DNA of 64,000 bases from Alteribacillus bidgolensis (lineage in GTDB: Bacteria > Bacillota > Bacilli > Bacillales > Marinococcaceae), in the NCBI RefSeq assembly GCF_002886255.1, contig NZ_KZ614149.1, positions 620,001 through 684,000 on the forward strand, given 5' to 3'. Made by a program: the position numbers and the translations under genes. Below the pieces are notes generated by a model. That model was not told the origin of the DNA, made no database searches, and saw nothing but the letters and a program-made list of their open reading frames with translations. Of the stretch, positions 44,235 through 53,154 are shown one piece after another. Within the stretch, counting starts at the first letter, position 1. The number at the start of each line of letters is the position of its first letter.

Positions 44235-44710
44235 TGCAGCGTTTGATTTTTGGAGCTGCAGGCCTTGGTATCATTATTATTTTAGGTGTGACGGCAATCA
44301 TTTTTTTCTCTGCCCGCTCTTCCTTGGCTGAAGAGCTAGATAATGCTGAACGCGCGCTGCTTGTTGAAGATGATATAGCTGCTGTTAACAATGTGAGTTA
44401 TTTTTTTGGAAATGAAGCGGTATATACCGCGGAAACCATAAATACAGAGGGGGAAGCTGAATGGGTATTCTATCAAGATGGAGAAATAAGAGAGAGAGTA
44501 CTAAAACAAGATAGTTTAGATCGCTCGCAAGTTGAAAATGTCGTAAAGGAACGATTTGAGCTGCAAAAGATTAGAAATGTAAAGCCTGGATATGAAAATG
44601 GAGAGCCGGTTTATGAAGCTACCTTTGAAAAAGATGGCCGTCTTCATTTTTATTATATGAAATTAAGGAATGGTGAGTTTATAAAAAGGTATAGTATGAA
44701 GCAATCTTAA
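44234..44710 (+). CDS. tseB: Cell-wall elongation regulator TseB (YpmB family, DUF5590)
   Basis: A 158-residue protein with one N-terminal membrane anchor (about 5-27) and an extracellular part with two cystatin-like PepSY-type repeats (NNVSYFFGNEAVYTAETIN and KIRNVKPGYENGEPVYEATF). In B. subtilis TseB (YpmB) works with the class A/B PBPs in cell elongation. Position between the dinG region and aspB is conserved. It overlaps the deaminase stop by one base. Confidence 0.88.
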   Translation: MQRLIFGAAGLGIIIILGVTAIIFFSARSSLAEELDNAERALLVEDDIAAVNNVSYFFGNEAVYTAETINTEGEAEWVFYQDGEIRERVLKQDSLDRSQVENVVKERFELQKIRNVKPGYENGEPVYEATFEKDGRLHFYYMKLRNGEFIKRYSMKQS

Positions 44711-44917
44711 AAAACATCCTCTAGTGTGAACGAGAGAGACGTTTAATACAGTTCTAGGAACGTAATAAGATAAAACGGACCTTGAATTAACTGCGTCATT
44801 TTTATAAACTGACTTTATTGTATGAAAATGAGAAACATAATGATGTATAGTACGAATATTTTCTCAAAAAGAGCTGAATTTTAGACTTCTTAATCAACCC
44901 AAGGAGGAAAACAACTG

Positions 44918-46102
44918 ATGCAATTATCTAAACGAGTATCTACCCTTACGCCTTCTTCTACGTTGGCGATTACGGCAAAGGCAAAGGCCCTAAAAGCAGA
45001 AGGACATGATGTGATTGGACTTGGAGCAGGTGAGCCTGACTTTAATACCCCTTCTTACATAATTGAAGCTGCTGCCGCATCAATGAGAGAAGGCCATACA
45101 AAATATACCCCTTCTGGAGGATTGCCGGAACTAAAAGATGCTGTAACAGATAAATTCAAAAAAGACCAGGACCTTGATTATTACCAAGATGAAATCATGG
45201 TTGGGACAGGCGCAAAACATGTATTATATACCCTGTTTCAAGCTTTGCTTGATGAAGATGATGAAGTAATAATACCTACTCCTTATTGGGTAAGCTATCC
45301 AGAGCAAGTAAAACTGGCTGGCGGTAAACCTGTTTATGTAGATGGACTAGAAGAAAATGATTTTAAAATTACTCCAGAACAACTTCAAAGTGCAGTGAAT
45401 AGTAAAACAAAAGCAGTAATTATTAATTCTCCAAGTAACCCAACAGGAAATATGTACAGCAAAGAAGAATTAGAAAAAATAGGTGAAACAGCTTTAAAAA
45501 ATAATCTGCTCGTTGTCTCTGATGAAATTTATGAAAAGTTAATTTATGGAGATGTCGTCCATCATTCGATTGCTCAAGTTTCACAGCAGCTAAAAGATCA
45601 AACTGTAGTAATTAATGGTGTCTCAAAATCTCATTCCATGACAGGATGGAGAATCGGTTATGCAGCAGGGAACGCAGAGTTAATTAAAGCAATGACCAGT
45701 TTAGCAAGCCATTCAACATCAAATCCGACTGCGAGTTCTCAATATGGAGCTATTGCGGCATACACGAAAGAAGATGGATCTGTTGAAAAAATGCGGCAAG
45801 CATTTGAAGAACGTCTTGACTGTGTGTATGAAAAACTTGTACAAATTCCAGGTGTGTCATGTGTAAAACCTAAAGGTGCGTTTTATCTTTTCCCTAATGT
45901 AAAAGAAGCAGCCAGCTCCTGTGGTTTTTCCTCTGTAGATGACTGGGTGAAGACTCTTTTAGAAGAAGAAAAAGTTGCAGTCGTACCAGGCAGCGGTTTT
46001 GGTTCGCCAGACAACATTCGTTTGTCTTATGCCACTTCTCTTGACTTATTGGAAAGTGCATTGGAAAGAATGGAGCGATTTATAAATAATCATTCTTCAT
46101 AG
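44918..46102 (+). CDS. aspB: Aspartate aminotransferase
   Basis: A 394-residue class I PLP aminotransferase. It carries VIGLGAGEPDFNTP, KYTPSGGLPELK, IINSPSNPTGNMY, the PLP Lys in GVSKSHSMTGWRIGY and the C-terminal Arg in NIRLSYATS. It exchanges amino groups between aspartate and 2-oxoglutarate and may also act on prephenate in related families. AAGGAGGAAA site. The 208-nt gap upstream shows no clear promoter pair or terminator. Confidence 0.95.
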   Translation: MQLSKRVSTLTPSSTLAITAKAKALKAEGHDVIGLGAGEPDFNTPSYIIEAAAASMREGHTKYTPSGGLPELKDAVTDKFKKDQDLDYYQDEIMVGTGAKHVLYTLFQALLDEDDEVIIPTPYWVSYPEQVKLAGGKPVYVDGLEENDFKITPEQLQSAVNSKTKAVIINSPSNPTGNMYSKEELEKIGETALKNNLLVVSDEIYEKLIYGDVVHHSIAQVSQQLKDQTVVINGVSKSHSMTGWRIGYAAGNAELIKAMTSLASHSTSNPTASSQYGAIAAYTKEDGSVEKMRQAFEERLDCVYEKLVQIPGVSCVKPKGAFYLFPNVKEAASSCGFSSVDDWVKTLLEEEKVAVVPGSGFGSPDNIRLSYATSLDLLESALERMERFINNHSS

Positions 46103-46130
46103 ATGGATATCGCGGCCAGAAAACGCTTCG

Positions 46131-46160
46131 TTGACGGTGCTTTTTCAAGAACGGTATAAT
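46131..46160 (+). promoter_or_regulatory. SigmaA promoter for asnS
   Basis: TTGACG (46131-46136), 18-bp spacer, TATAAT (46155-46160), 43 nt upstream of asnS. No T-box leader fits in this gap. Confidence 0.75.
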
Positions 46161-46202
46161 AGAGCTTGTTAGCATAGCCTTTTTTGAAGGAGGAATATTC
46201 TA

Positions 46203-47492
46203 TTGAAAACGACCATTCAACATATAGGCAATTATAAAGGAGAGAAGGTTCGTATTGGCGGTTGGATCGCAAATAAGCGATCAAGCGGTAAAATTGCTTT
46301 TTTGCAGCTGCGAGATGGAACTGGCTATATACAAGGCGTCATTGTGAAAAGTGAAGTGGATGAAAAGCTGTTTCAAACGGCGAAAAACCTTCCTCAGGAA
46401 AGTGCTGTTTATGTAGAAGGAACGGTCCAAGAGGATGAACGTTCTCCTTCCGGCTATGAGCTGCAAGTGAGTTCTTTAGAAGTAATACATGAATCAACAG
46501 ATTATCCGATTACTCCTAAAGAACATGGCACCGAGTTCCTAATGGACCATAGACATCTATGGATTAGGTCTAAAAAACAACATGCTATTTTAAGAATTAG
46601 AAATGAAATTATAAATGCAACGTATGAATTTTTTAGGAAAGAAGGGTTTATAAAAGTAGACCCGCCTATTTTAACAGGAAGTTCTGCAGAAGGTACTACG
46701 AATTTATTTCATACGAAATATTTTGATGAAGATGCATACTTATCTCAATCCGGCCAGCTCTACATGGAAGCTGCTGCAATGGCATTTAATCGAGTGTTTT
46801 CCTTTGGTCCGACGTTCCGTGCGGAAAAATCAAAAACGAGACGGCACTTAATCGAATTTTGGATGATAGAACCGGAAATGGCATTTGTTGATCATAATGA
46901 AAGTCTAGTTATCCAAGAGCAATATGTTACTCACGTTGTTCAGTCAGTATTAGAAAAATGTCAACTCGAACTTAAAGCATTAGGACGCAATACCAGCATT
47001 TTAGAAAAAATTCAGGCTCCATTTCCTAGAATTACGTATGATAAAGCAGTTGAAATGCTTCAAAAAGAAGGGCATGAAATTACGTGGGGAGAAGATTTTG
47101 GTGCGCCGCATGAAACAGCAATTGCAGAAAAATTCGATAAACCAGTTTTTATCACACACTATCCACTAGAGATTAAAGCATTTTATATGAAACCAGACCC
47201 TGATAGAGAAAATGTTGCTCTTTGTGCTGATTTAATTGCACCAGAAGGTTATGGTGAAATTATTGGCGGCAGTCAGCGCATTGATGATTTAGAGCTAATG
47301 AAGCAGCGTTACAAAGAGCATAATCTTTCAGAAGAAGCTTACCGCTGGTATTTAGAGCTGCGGCAGTATGGTTCTGTTCCGCACTCTGGATTTGGTTTAG
47401 GTCTTGAAAGAACAGTTGCGTGGATAGCTGGAGTAGAGCACGTGAGGGAGACGATTCCGTTTCCTCGATTACTCAATCGATTGTATCCTTAA
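46203..47492 (+). CDS. asnS: Asparaginyl-tRNA synthetase
   Basis: A 429-residue class IIb synthetase. It has an N-terminal OB-fold anticodon domain ([23 protein letters not shown]), motif 2 in [20 protein letters not shown] and motif 3 in [12 protein letters not shown]. The start is TTG 46203 after AAGGAGGAAT. It has its own promoter and a strong terminator, in contrast to T-box control of many synthetases. Confidence 0.97.
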   Translation: MKTTIQHIGNYKGEKVRIGGWIANKRSSGKIAFLQLRDGTGYIQGVIVKSEVDEKLFQTAKNLPQESAVYVEGTVQEDERSPSGYELQVSSLEVIHESTDYPITPKEHGTEFLMDHRHLWIRSKKQHAILRIRNEIINATYEFFRKEGFIKVDPPILTGSSAEGTTNLFHTKYFDEDAYLSQSGQLYMEAAAMAFNRVFSFGPTFRAEKSKTRRHLIEFWMIEPEMAFVDHNESLVIQEQYVTHVVQSVLEKCQLELKALGRNTSILEKIQAPFPRITYDKAVEMLQKEGHEITWGEDFGAPHETAIAEKFDKPVFITHYPLEIKAFYMKPDPDRENVALCADLIAPEGYGEIIGGSQRIDDLELMKQRYKEHNLSEEAYRWYLELRQYGSVPHSGFGLGLERTVAWIAGVEHVRETIPFPRLLNRLYP

Positions 47493-47508
47493 TACTTCAG
47501 AACATCTC

Positions 47509-47530
47509 CCCCCTTTTTTTGGGGGGTTTT
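47509..47530 (+). terminator. Terminator after asnS
   Basis: Six C (47509-47514) pair with six G (47521-47526) around a T-loop, followed by TTTTC. Confidence 0.8.
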
Positions 47531-47564
47531 CTATTAAATTAGAGTAAGGAAAGGAGAGAAAAGA

Positions 47565-48269
47565 ATGGAGCGGTCACAAATTGTTGCATTAATGCAGTAC
47601 GGTCACTCTTCCATCTCCAAGCTGTTACTGGATTATTATGCCAGGCTTGGAATTAAAGAAACGGAAATGATGCTATTACTTCATATACATCGCTTCATAG
47701 AAGATAATCATCCTTTCCCTACTCCGGTTGAATTATCAGAACGTATGTCTATTACAGACAAGGAATGCTCTGAATTATTACGTTCTTTGATAAAAAAAGA
47801 CTTTTTACGAATGGAAGATAATCAAGATGAAGACCAGGTTATGTATGAAACCTATTCTCTTACCCCGCTTTATGAACGAATTATTCAAGAGATGTATCAT
47901 GAAAATGAAAACGAGAGTGGGAGTGCATCTAACGAAGACGGGAAATTATATGAAATATTTGAAGAAGAATTCTCGCGGCCGTTATCTCCAATGGAATATG
48001 AAACGATAAAAGTATGGCTGGACCAAGATAAACACAAACCTGAGCTTATAAAAACAGCGCTGCGCGAAGCTGTGATTTCAGGAAAGCTCAATCTTCGCTA
48101 CATAGACCGTATTTTACACGAATGGCATAAAAACGGAATAAAGTCATCCCAAGAAGCAAAAATGCATGGCGATAAATTCAGGCAGTATCAAAAAGGGAAA
48201 CGGTCTGCTGGACAAGGGAAAGGGACCTTGCCGCAATATCCTAATATTAACTGGCTTGATGAATCTTAA
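47565..48269 (+). CDS. dnaD: DNA replication initiation protein DnaD
   Basis: A 234-residue primosome protein. The N-terminal winged-helix oligomerisation domain (LLLDYYARLGIKETEMMLLLHIHRF) is joined by an acidic linker to the C-terminal DnaD/DnaB2 domain (EFSRPLSPMEYETIKVWL and the YxxxIL-type YIDRILHEWHKNGI), ending in a basic tail. It acts with DnaB and DnaI in loading the replicative helicase. Lies in dnaD-nth-ypoC, as in B. subtilis. Confidence 0.95.
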   Translation: MERSQIVALMQYGHSSISKLLLDYYARLGIKETEMMLLLHIHRFIEDNHPFPTPVELSERMSITDKECSELLRSLIKKDFLRMEDNQDEDQVMYETYSLTPLYERIIQEMYHENENESGSASNEDGKLYEIFEEEFSRPLSPMEYETIKVWLDQDKHKPELIKTALREAVISGKLNLRYIDRILHEWHKNGIKSSQEAKMHGDKFRQYQKGKRSAGQGKGTLPQYPNINWLDES

Positions 48270-48286
48270 AAAAGGAGAAAAAAGAA

Positions 48287-48949
48287 ATGTTAACAAAAAC
48301 ACAAGTTCAAGAGGCTCTTTTGCATATAGGAGATATGTTTCCCGAAGCAGAATGCGAATTAACACATTCGAATCCGTTTGAACTACTTATTGCTGTTGTG
48401 TTGTCTGCTCAATGTACAGATGCCCTTGTAAACAAAGTTACCCCTGGCCTATTTGAAAAATATATAAAGCCAGAAGACTATGTAGAGGTAAGTCAGGAAG
48501 AACTAGAACAAGATATACGCTCTATTGGATTATACCGCAATAAAGCAAAAAATATAAAAAAACTATCTCAATCCTTAATCGAACAATATAACGGCGAAGT
48601 TCCGCAAACTCGCGAAGAGCTGATGAGTTTGGCAGGAGTAGGCCGTAAGACCGCCAATGTAGTAGCTTCTGTTGCATTTCATACACCGGCTATTGCTGTA
48701 GATACTCATGTAGAAAGAGTGTCAAAACGATTGGGTATATGCCGTTGGAAAGATAACGTCCGTGAAGTAGAAGAAACGTTAATGAAAAAAATTCCGAAAG
48801 AACAGTGGGCACAAACGCACCACCGGTTAATTTTTTTTGGGCGTTATCATTGTAAGGCGAAATCTCCGCAATGTCATATATGTCCGCTGCTTGACATGTG
48901 CAGAGAAGGGCAAAAGAGAATGAAAAAGCAGGAGGCTCGTCATGGTTGA
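48287..48949 (+). CDS. nth: Endonuclease III
   Basis: A 220-residue DNA glycosylase/AP lyase for oxidised pyrimidines. The helix-hairpin-helix LAGVGRKTANVV contains the catalytic Lys, VDTHVERVS the Asp, and the C-terminal [4Fe-4S] site is C-x6-C-x2-C-x5-C (CKAKSPQCHICPLLDMC). It overlaps ypoC by 8 nt. Confidence 0.97.
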   Translation: MLTKTQVQEALLHIGDMFPEAECELTHSNPFELLIAVVLSAQCTDALVNKVTPGLFEKYIKPEDYVEVSQEELEQDIRSIGLYRNKAKNIKKLSQSLIEQYNGEVPQTREELMSLAGVGRKTANVVASVAFHTPAIAVDTHVERVSKRLGICRWKDNVREVEETLMKKIPKEQWAQTHHRLIFFGRYHCKAKSPQCHICPLLDMCREGQKRMKKQEARHG

Positions 48950-49478
48950 GCTTGTCATTCCAAAAGAACTAGCAAAAGAACCGTTTTATACTACTCAAAC
49001 TACAGTTTCTTTAACAGAAGAGGAGGCTGCTAAAGAGAATATTCTTTATATTCCTTTTATGGCGGAAATATTGTGGTACAACAATAAATTAGCATCACCT
49101 CCTTGGAATAATCCTTTAAAATATATACCAATTATTCAAAAAGAGTGGGAACGCGATCTAAAAATGTTAAACTCTTTATATGAAGAACGTAATAGAAAAG
49201 ATGCGAAGCCGTTAATGATTAAGCATATTGCTTCTTTAATGAACGCGATATGGTGGATGAACCGAAGAAAAGTTCCTGCTGCGGCGTGTCAAGATGTTAA
49301 AAAAACAGCGCATGAATTACCTAAGATCCCTGTAAATGCAGGAGAAAGGCTTGTATTTTTATTAGAGACACCAGATCATTATCACAGTTTTGTGCAGTTA
49401 AAAGAATTATTTAATGAAAGTAAAAAGCAATTCGCTGTCATAAAAATTAAGGAACAACAGAAAAATTATAACAGTTAA
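48942..49478 (+). CDS. ypoC: YpoC family protein
   Basis: A 178-residue soluble protein without known motifs. Trp-rich segments (EILWYNNKLASPPWNNP, MNAIWWMNRRK) and position directly after nth match YpoC of B. subtilis. Function unknown; it is coupled to nth by an 8-nt overlap. Confidence 0.85.
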   Translation: MVELVIPKELAKEPFYTTQTTVSLTEEEAAKENILYIPFMAEILWYNNKLASPPWNNPLKYIPIIQKEWERDLKMLNSLYEERNRKDAKPLMIKHIASLMNAIWWMNRRKVPAAACQDVKKTAHELPKIPVNAGERLVFLLETPDHYHSFVQLKELFNESKKQFAVIKIKEQQKNYNS

Positions 49479-49505
49479 ACAATTTTAAAAAAGAGAGGAA
49501 AACCT

Positions 49506-52500
49506 ATGACGGAAACACAAACAAAGGCTTTGACGTTATCGCTAGAAGACCTTCCTTTTTACCCGGAAGATCAAAAACGGATCAGCCGTTTAAATAAAAA
49601 AATTGAAGAATCTTCGTTTGAAGTAGCTTTTTGCGGTCATTTTTCTGCAGGGAAATCTACATTACTGAACCGTCTTTTAGGCAGTGAAATACTTCCAACT
49701 AGTCCCATTCCAACCAGTGCAAATATTATAGCCATTCAAAATGGTCCGGTTAAGTTAGAAGTGACAAATTCGATAGGAGAAGTAGAGGCATGGGAGCAAG
49801 AGATTCCCTGGAATCAAGCAAAAAAATGGGGAATGGACGGAGAGGGTATTCATTCGATAAATCTTTTTGCACCTTTGCCATTTTTGACAGAACACGGAAA
49901 AATCCTTGACACTCCGGGAGTAGATTCTACTGATCCCAACCATCAGCGTGTTACGACAGAACAGCTGTATACGACGGATATGATTGTGTATGTTTCCGAT
50001 TATAATCACGTGCAGTCGGAAACAAATATCGAATTTTTAAAAAAATTAGCGAGTGAAAACAAACCTATTATTCTAGTAATTAATCAAATTGATAAACACG
50101 ACAATAAGGAATTAACACTTCAATCTTTTGAAAATGCAGTTCGTAGCATGCTAGCTAAATATGAAATAAAACCTGTACAAGTATTCTTTACATCGATGAA
50201 ACATGAAGAACATCCTTTTAACCAATTTGAGGAACTAGAAACATATATAAAAGCAATTATATATAACAGCACCTCGCTAATAGAGCAAAGTAAGATGATG
50301 CTTGAAAACGCTGCTGTATATCAACTAATGGAAAGAGTGGAAGAGGAAAAACATGAAAAGTTTGCAGAGTGGAAAGAGGAAATGGAAGAAAAGGGAATTA
50401 ACCCAGAGGATGCGAGAAAGAGTGATCAATGGCAACAAAACCTTTTAAATATTGAAGAAGAAAAACAGGAAGCTATTCGAGCAGTATACAAAGAAAGAAA
50501 TCAATTGTTTAAAAATGTTATCCTTTTTCCATATACAACCACAGAAAAGGCTCAAAATTGGCTTGAGAGCAATCAAAAGAATTTTAAAGTCGGTATGTTT
50601 TTTTCTAAAAGAAAAACAGAAGCCGAAAAACAGCATAGAATGCAATTACTGTTAGATGAACTGAATGAAAAAGTAAAAACACAGCTGCTATTCCATTTAA
50701 GAAATTTGCTCCTTCAAGCAGATACATCATTTTTAGATGACCCTGCAACTTATGAAAAAAATGTACAAGAACTTTCATTTACAGTTGATGAATCCCTTTT
50801 GCAAGCCTATGCTACTACATCTGAAATGGATCGAAATTTTGTATATACGTATACAAAAAAAGTAACAGATGAGATTGTTAAGACTATAAAGACAAAAACG
50901 AATGAATTATTTTTACAATACGAAGAATCAATCGAAAAAAAATATATGCAGCAAAAAAATGAATTAGAAAACAAGCTCCAATCATCTGATCAATGGAAAG
51001 AAGCGTGGGAAATGTGGAAAGCAGTAGAAAGAAACTATGATCTTCAATTAATTGAGCTTAAGGATTGGTTAAGCAATAGAAAAATATCTGCAAACTTTTC
51101 AGACTTGCTGCAGCAGATAGCAATGAAAGGATATCCTGACGCACAAACACTACACATTCCGATTGTACAAGAAGATGAAAGTGTTATTGCTTCAGAAGCA
51201 GTTTATTCCTCTATACCAGAGAAAAACATTACGGTAGATGACTCTTTTATGGAACATCTCCAACAGTATTTGGCACGTTTTCAGTCAAGAAAGATTTTCA
51301 CAGAAGAGAAAGAGCAATTAAATGATCTAATCGATCAATATAACAATAATTCAGCCGTTATTTCATTGTTTGGTGCATTTAGTGCTGGTAAATCCAGTTT
51401 TATTAATGCGATGCTAGGAGAAGATATTTTACCTGTTTCTCCACATCCTACAACAGCAGCTGTTAATAGAGTCAAGAAAAGTACTGAAACACATCCTCAT
51501 AAAACGGTCATTATTTATGTGAAGGATGAAGAGTTTTTAGATAAAGAAATAAAAGCAGCTGCAAGAGAGCTTTCTATACCGATCGACCTTTCATCCATTG
51601 AACAATGGAAAAAGCCGAACAATCAGCTTTTAAATGGATATCAAAGAATGTACGCAGATTACCTTTATACGTTGCAGCAAAGTATTAGAAAAAGAACCAT
51701 ACAGCCTGGAACCTTTATAACAACTACTTTAGAAGAACTGAAAGAGTGGGTAGCTAAGGAAGAAAGAGCCTGTATGATCAAAGAAGTGGTTATTTATTTT
51801 GACTGTGATTGGACGAATAAAGGACTGGAGCTAGTTGATACTCCCGGAGTAAATTCTATTCATGGCAGACATACTAATGTCGCATTTGAACAGTTAAAGC
51901 GTTCTGATGCTATATTCTATTTAACCTATTATAACCACGCTTTTTCCAAAGCAGATCAAGTATTTTTGCAGCAGATCGGACGAGCAAACGAAAACTTTGA
52001 AACGGATAAGCTGTTTTTTATTATAAATGCAGCTGACCTTGCAGCGACGCCATTTGAGTTAAACGGTGTAACAAATCATGTGAATGAGCAGCTACGTAAA
52101 AATGGAATTACAGAGCCTCGTTTATTTGCTTTGTCAAGTAAAGAAGGTTTAAAGGTAAAACAGCATCAACAAGAGGAAGAAACCAAAACAGGACAAGCTT
52201 TTTTAGCCTTTGAAGAAACATTTTCACGTTCTACATGGGACCAGCTAAAAGTGCTGCATCTTAAAAAGATACGCTCTCTATGGGAAAATATTTATGATCA
52301 AACCAATCAAATTTTAAATGCATTTTCAAACGATGAAGAGGATCTAAAGCTGCGATTGAATGAGCGTGAAGATTTGGTAAATAGATTTTTACAAAAGCTA
52401 AGTGACTTTAACTTACAGTTTTTATTGCCTTTTTTAGAAGAAGAAATCCAACAGCAATGTGCCTTTTTAAAAGAAAGAGCAGCTTTTATTGTACAAGATT

Positions 52501-53096
52501 ACTTTCCCCACGCTGTTAATCCATCTACAGTGGCGGGTTCAACAAAAAAGCAGCAAAAAAGTCATTTAAATGGCGCAATTCAAGAATTAGAAGGTTTTGC
52601 GCGAAAATATATCTCACAGGAGCAAGAGACAATCCTCATTAGAATAGAGGAACAATTAAAAAGAAAGATGCATTCTTATTTTCAATCATTTTTGGAAAAA
52701 GAATCCGAGAAAACATTGCACTTCATTCCGCCTTCGCTCTCCGTTGATCTAAGTAATAAGATCATGACATATGATGATGTAAATTTTAATAAAGGATCAT
52801 TAATGGATATTTATCACTCAAACAAAGATTTCTTCGAAAATAAAAAAGTATTAATATTAAAAGAAAAAGTGACAGGCGAGGTTCAAAAAGAAACAAATGA
52901 GCTGCTAGATCATTTTGAAAGAGAAGCATGCGAGCGTATCAGGGATTATATTAAAGAATTAAATGAGCTCGGAAAAAATAAGCTGGAAAATGAAGCCCGT
53001 AAAGAAACCGAGCGGGCAGCTTGGATGTTTGATATATCAAGAAGAAAAGAATTAGAGGAAGAATACAGCTTTATAAAAGAAGCTCTTTTCCGTTAA
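49506..53096 (+). CDS. dynA: Dynamin-like double GTPase DynA
   Basis: A 1196-residue protein with two dynamin GTPase units in tandem, the layout of bacterial DynA (YpbR). The first P-loop is GHFSAGKST (44-52) with DTPGVDSTDPN and NQID; the second is GAFSAGKSS (about 622-630) with DTPGVNSIHG. Long coiled-coil stalks follow each. DynA tethers and fuses membranes and protects against phage and membrane damage in B. subtilis. A strong terminator separates it from convergent ponA. Confidence 0.95.
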   Translation: MTETQTKALTLSLEDLPFYPEDQKRISRLNKKIEESSFEVAFCGHFSAGKSTLLNRLLGSEILPTSPIPTSANIIAIQNGPVKLEVTNSIGEVEAWEQEIPWNQAKKWGMDGEGIHSINLFAPLPFLTEHGKILDTPGVDSTDPNHQRVTTEQLYTTDMIVYVSDYNHVQSETNIEFLKKLASENKPIILVINQIDKHDNKELTLQSFENAVRSMLAKYEIKPVQVFFTSMKHEEHPFNQFEELETYIKAIIYNSTSLIEQSKMMLENAAVYQLMERVEEEKHEKFAEWKEEMEEKGINPEDARKSDQWQQNLLNIEEEKQEAIRAVYKERNQLFKNVILFPYTTTEKAQNWLESNQKNFKVGMFFSKRKTEAEKQHRMQLLLDELNEKVKTQLLFHLRNLLLQADTSFLDDPATYEKNVQELSFTVDESLLQAYATTSEMDRNFVYTYTKKVTDEIVKTIKTKTNELFLQYEESIEKKYMQQKNELENKLQSSDQWKEAWEMWKAVERNYDLQLIELKDWLSNRKISANFSDLLQQIAMKGYPDAQTLHIPIVQEDESVIASEAVYSSIPEKNITVDDSFMEHLQQYLARFQSRKIFTEEKEQLNDLIDQYNNNSAVISLFGAFSAGKSSFINAMLGEDILPVSPHPTTAAVNRVKKSTETHPHKTVIIYVKDEEFLDKEIKAAARELSIPIDLSSIEQWKKPNNQLLNGYQRMYADYLYTLQQSIRKRTIQPGTFITTTLEELKEWVAKEERACMIKEVVIYFDCDWTNKGLELVDTPGVNSIHGRHTNVAFEQLKRSDAIFYLTYYNHAFSKADQVFLQQIGRANENFETDKLFFIINAADLAATPFELNGVTNHVNEQLRKNGITEPRLFALSSKEGLKVKQHQQEEETKTGQAFLAFEETFSRSTWDQLKVLHLKKIRSLWENIYDQTNQILNAFSNDEEDLKLRLNEREDLVNRFLQKLSDFNLQFLLPFLEEEIQQQCAFLKERAAFIVQDYFPHAVNPSTVAGSTKKQQKSHLNGAIQELEGFARKYISQEQETILIRIEEQLKRKMHSYFQSFLEKESEKTLHFIPPSLSVDLSNKIMTYDDVNFNKGSLMDIYHSNKDFFENKKVLILKEKVTGEVQKETNELLDHFEREACERIRDYIKELNELGKNKLENEARKETERAAWMFDISRRKELEEEYSFIKEALFR

Positions 53097-53103
53097 TTAT
53101 TCA

Positions 53104-53150
53104 AAAAGCCACCTGGTAAGCTGTTTGATAGAGCTTATCAGGTGGCTTTT
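53104..53150. terminator. Bidirectional terminator between dynA and ponA
   Basis: AAAAGCCACCTG (53104-53115) pairs with CAGGTGGCTTTT (53139-53150); an inner AAGCT/AGCTT stem extends it. A-tract and T-tract on opposite sides let it stop both convergent genes. Confidence 0.88.
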
Positions 53151-53154
53151 AGTA

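Noticed and set aside
46103..46202. Possible T-box leader before asnS
   Set aside because: The gap is only about 100 nt and has an ordinary sigmaA promoter 43 nt before the start; no T-box sequence or specifier hairpin is seen.
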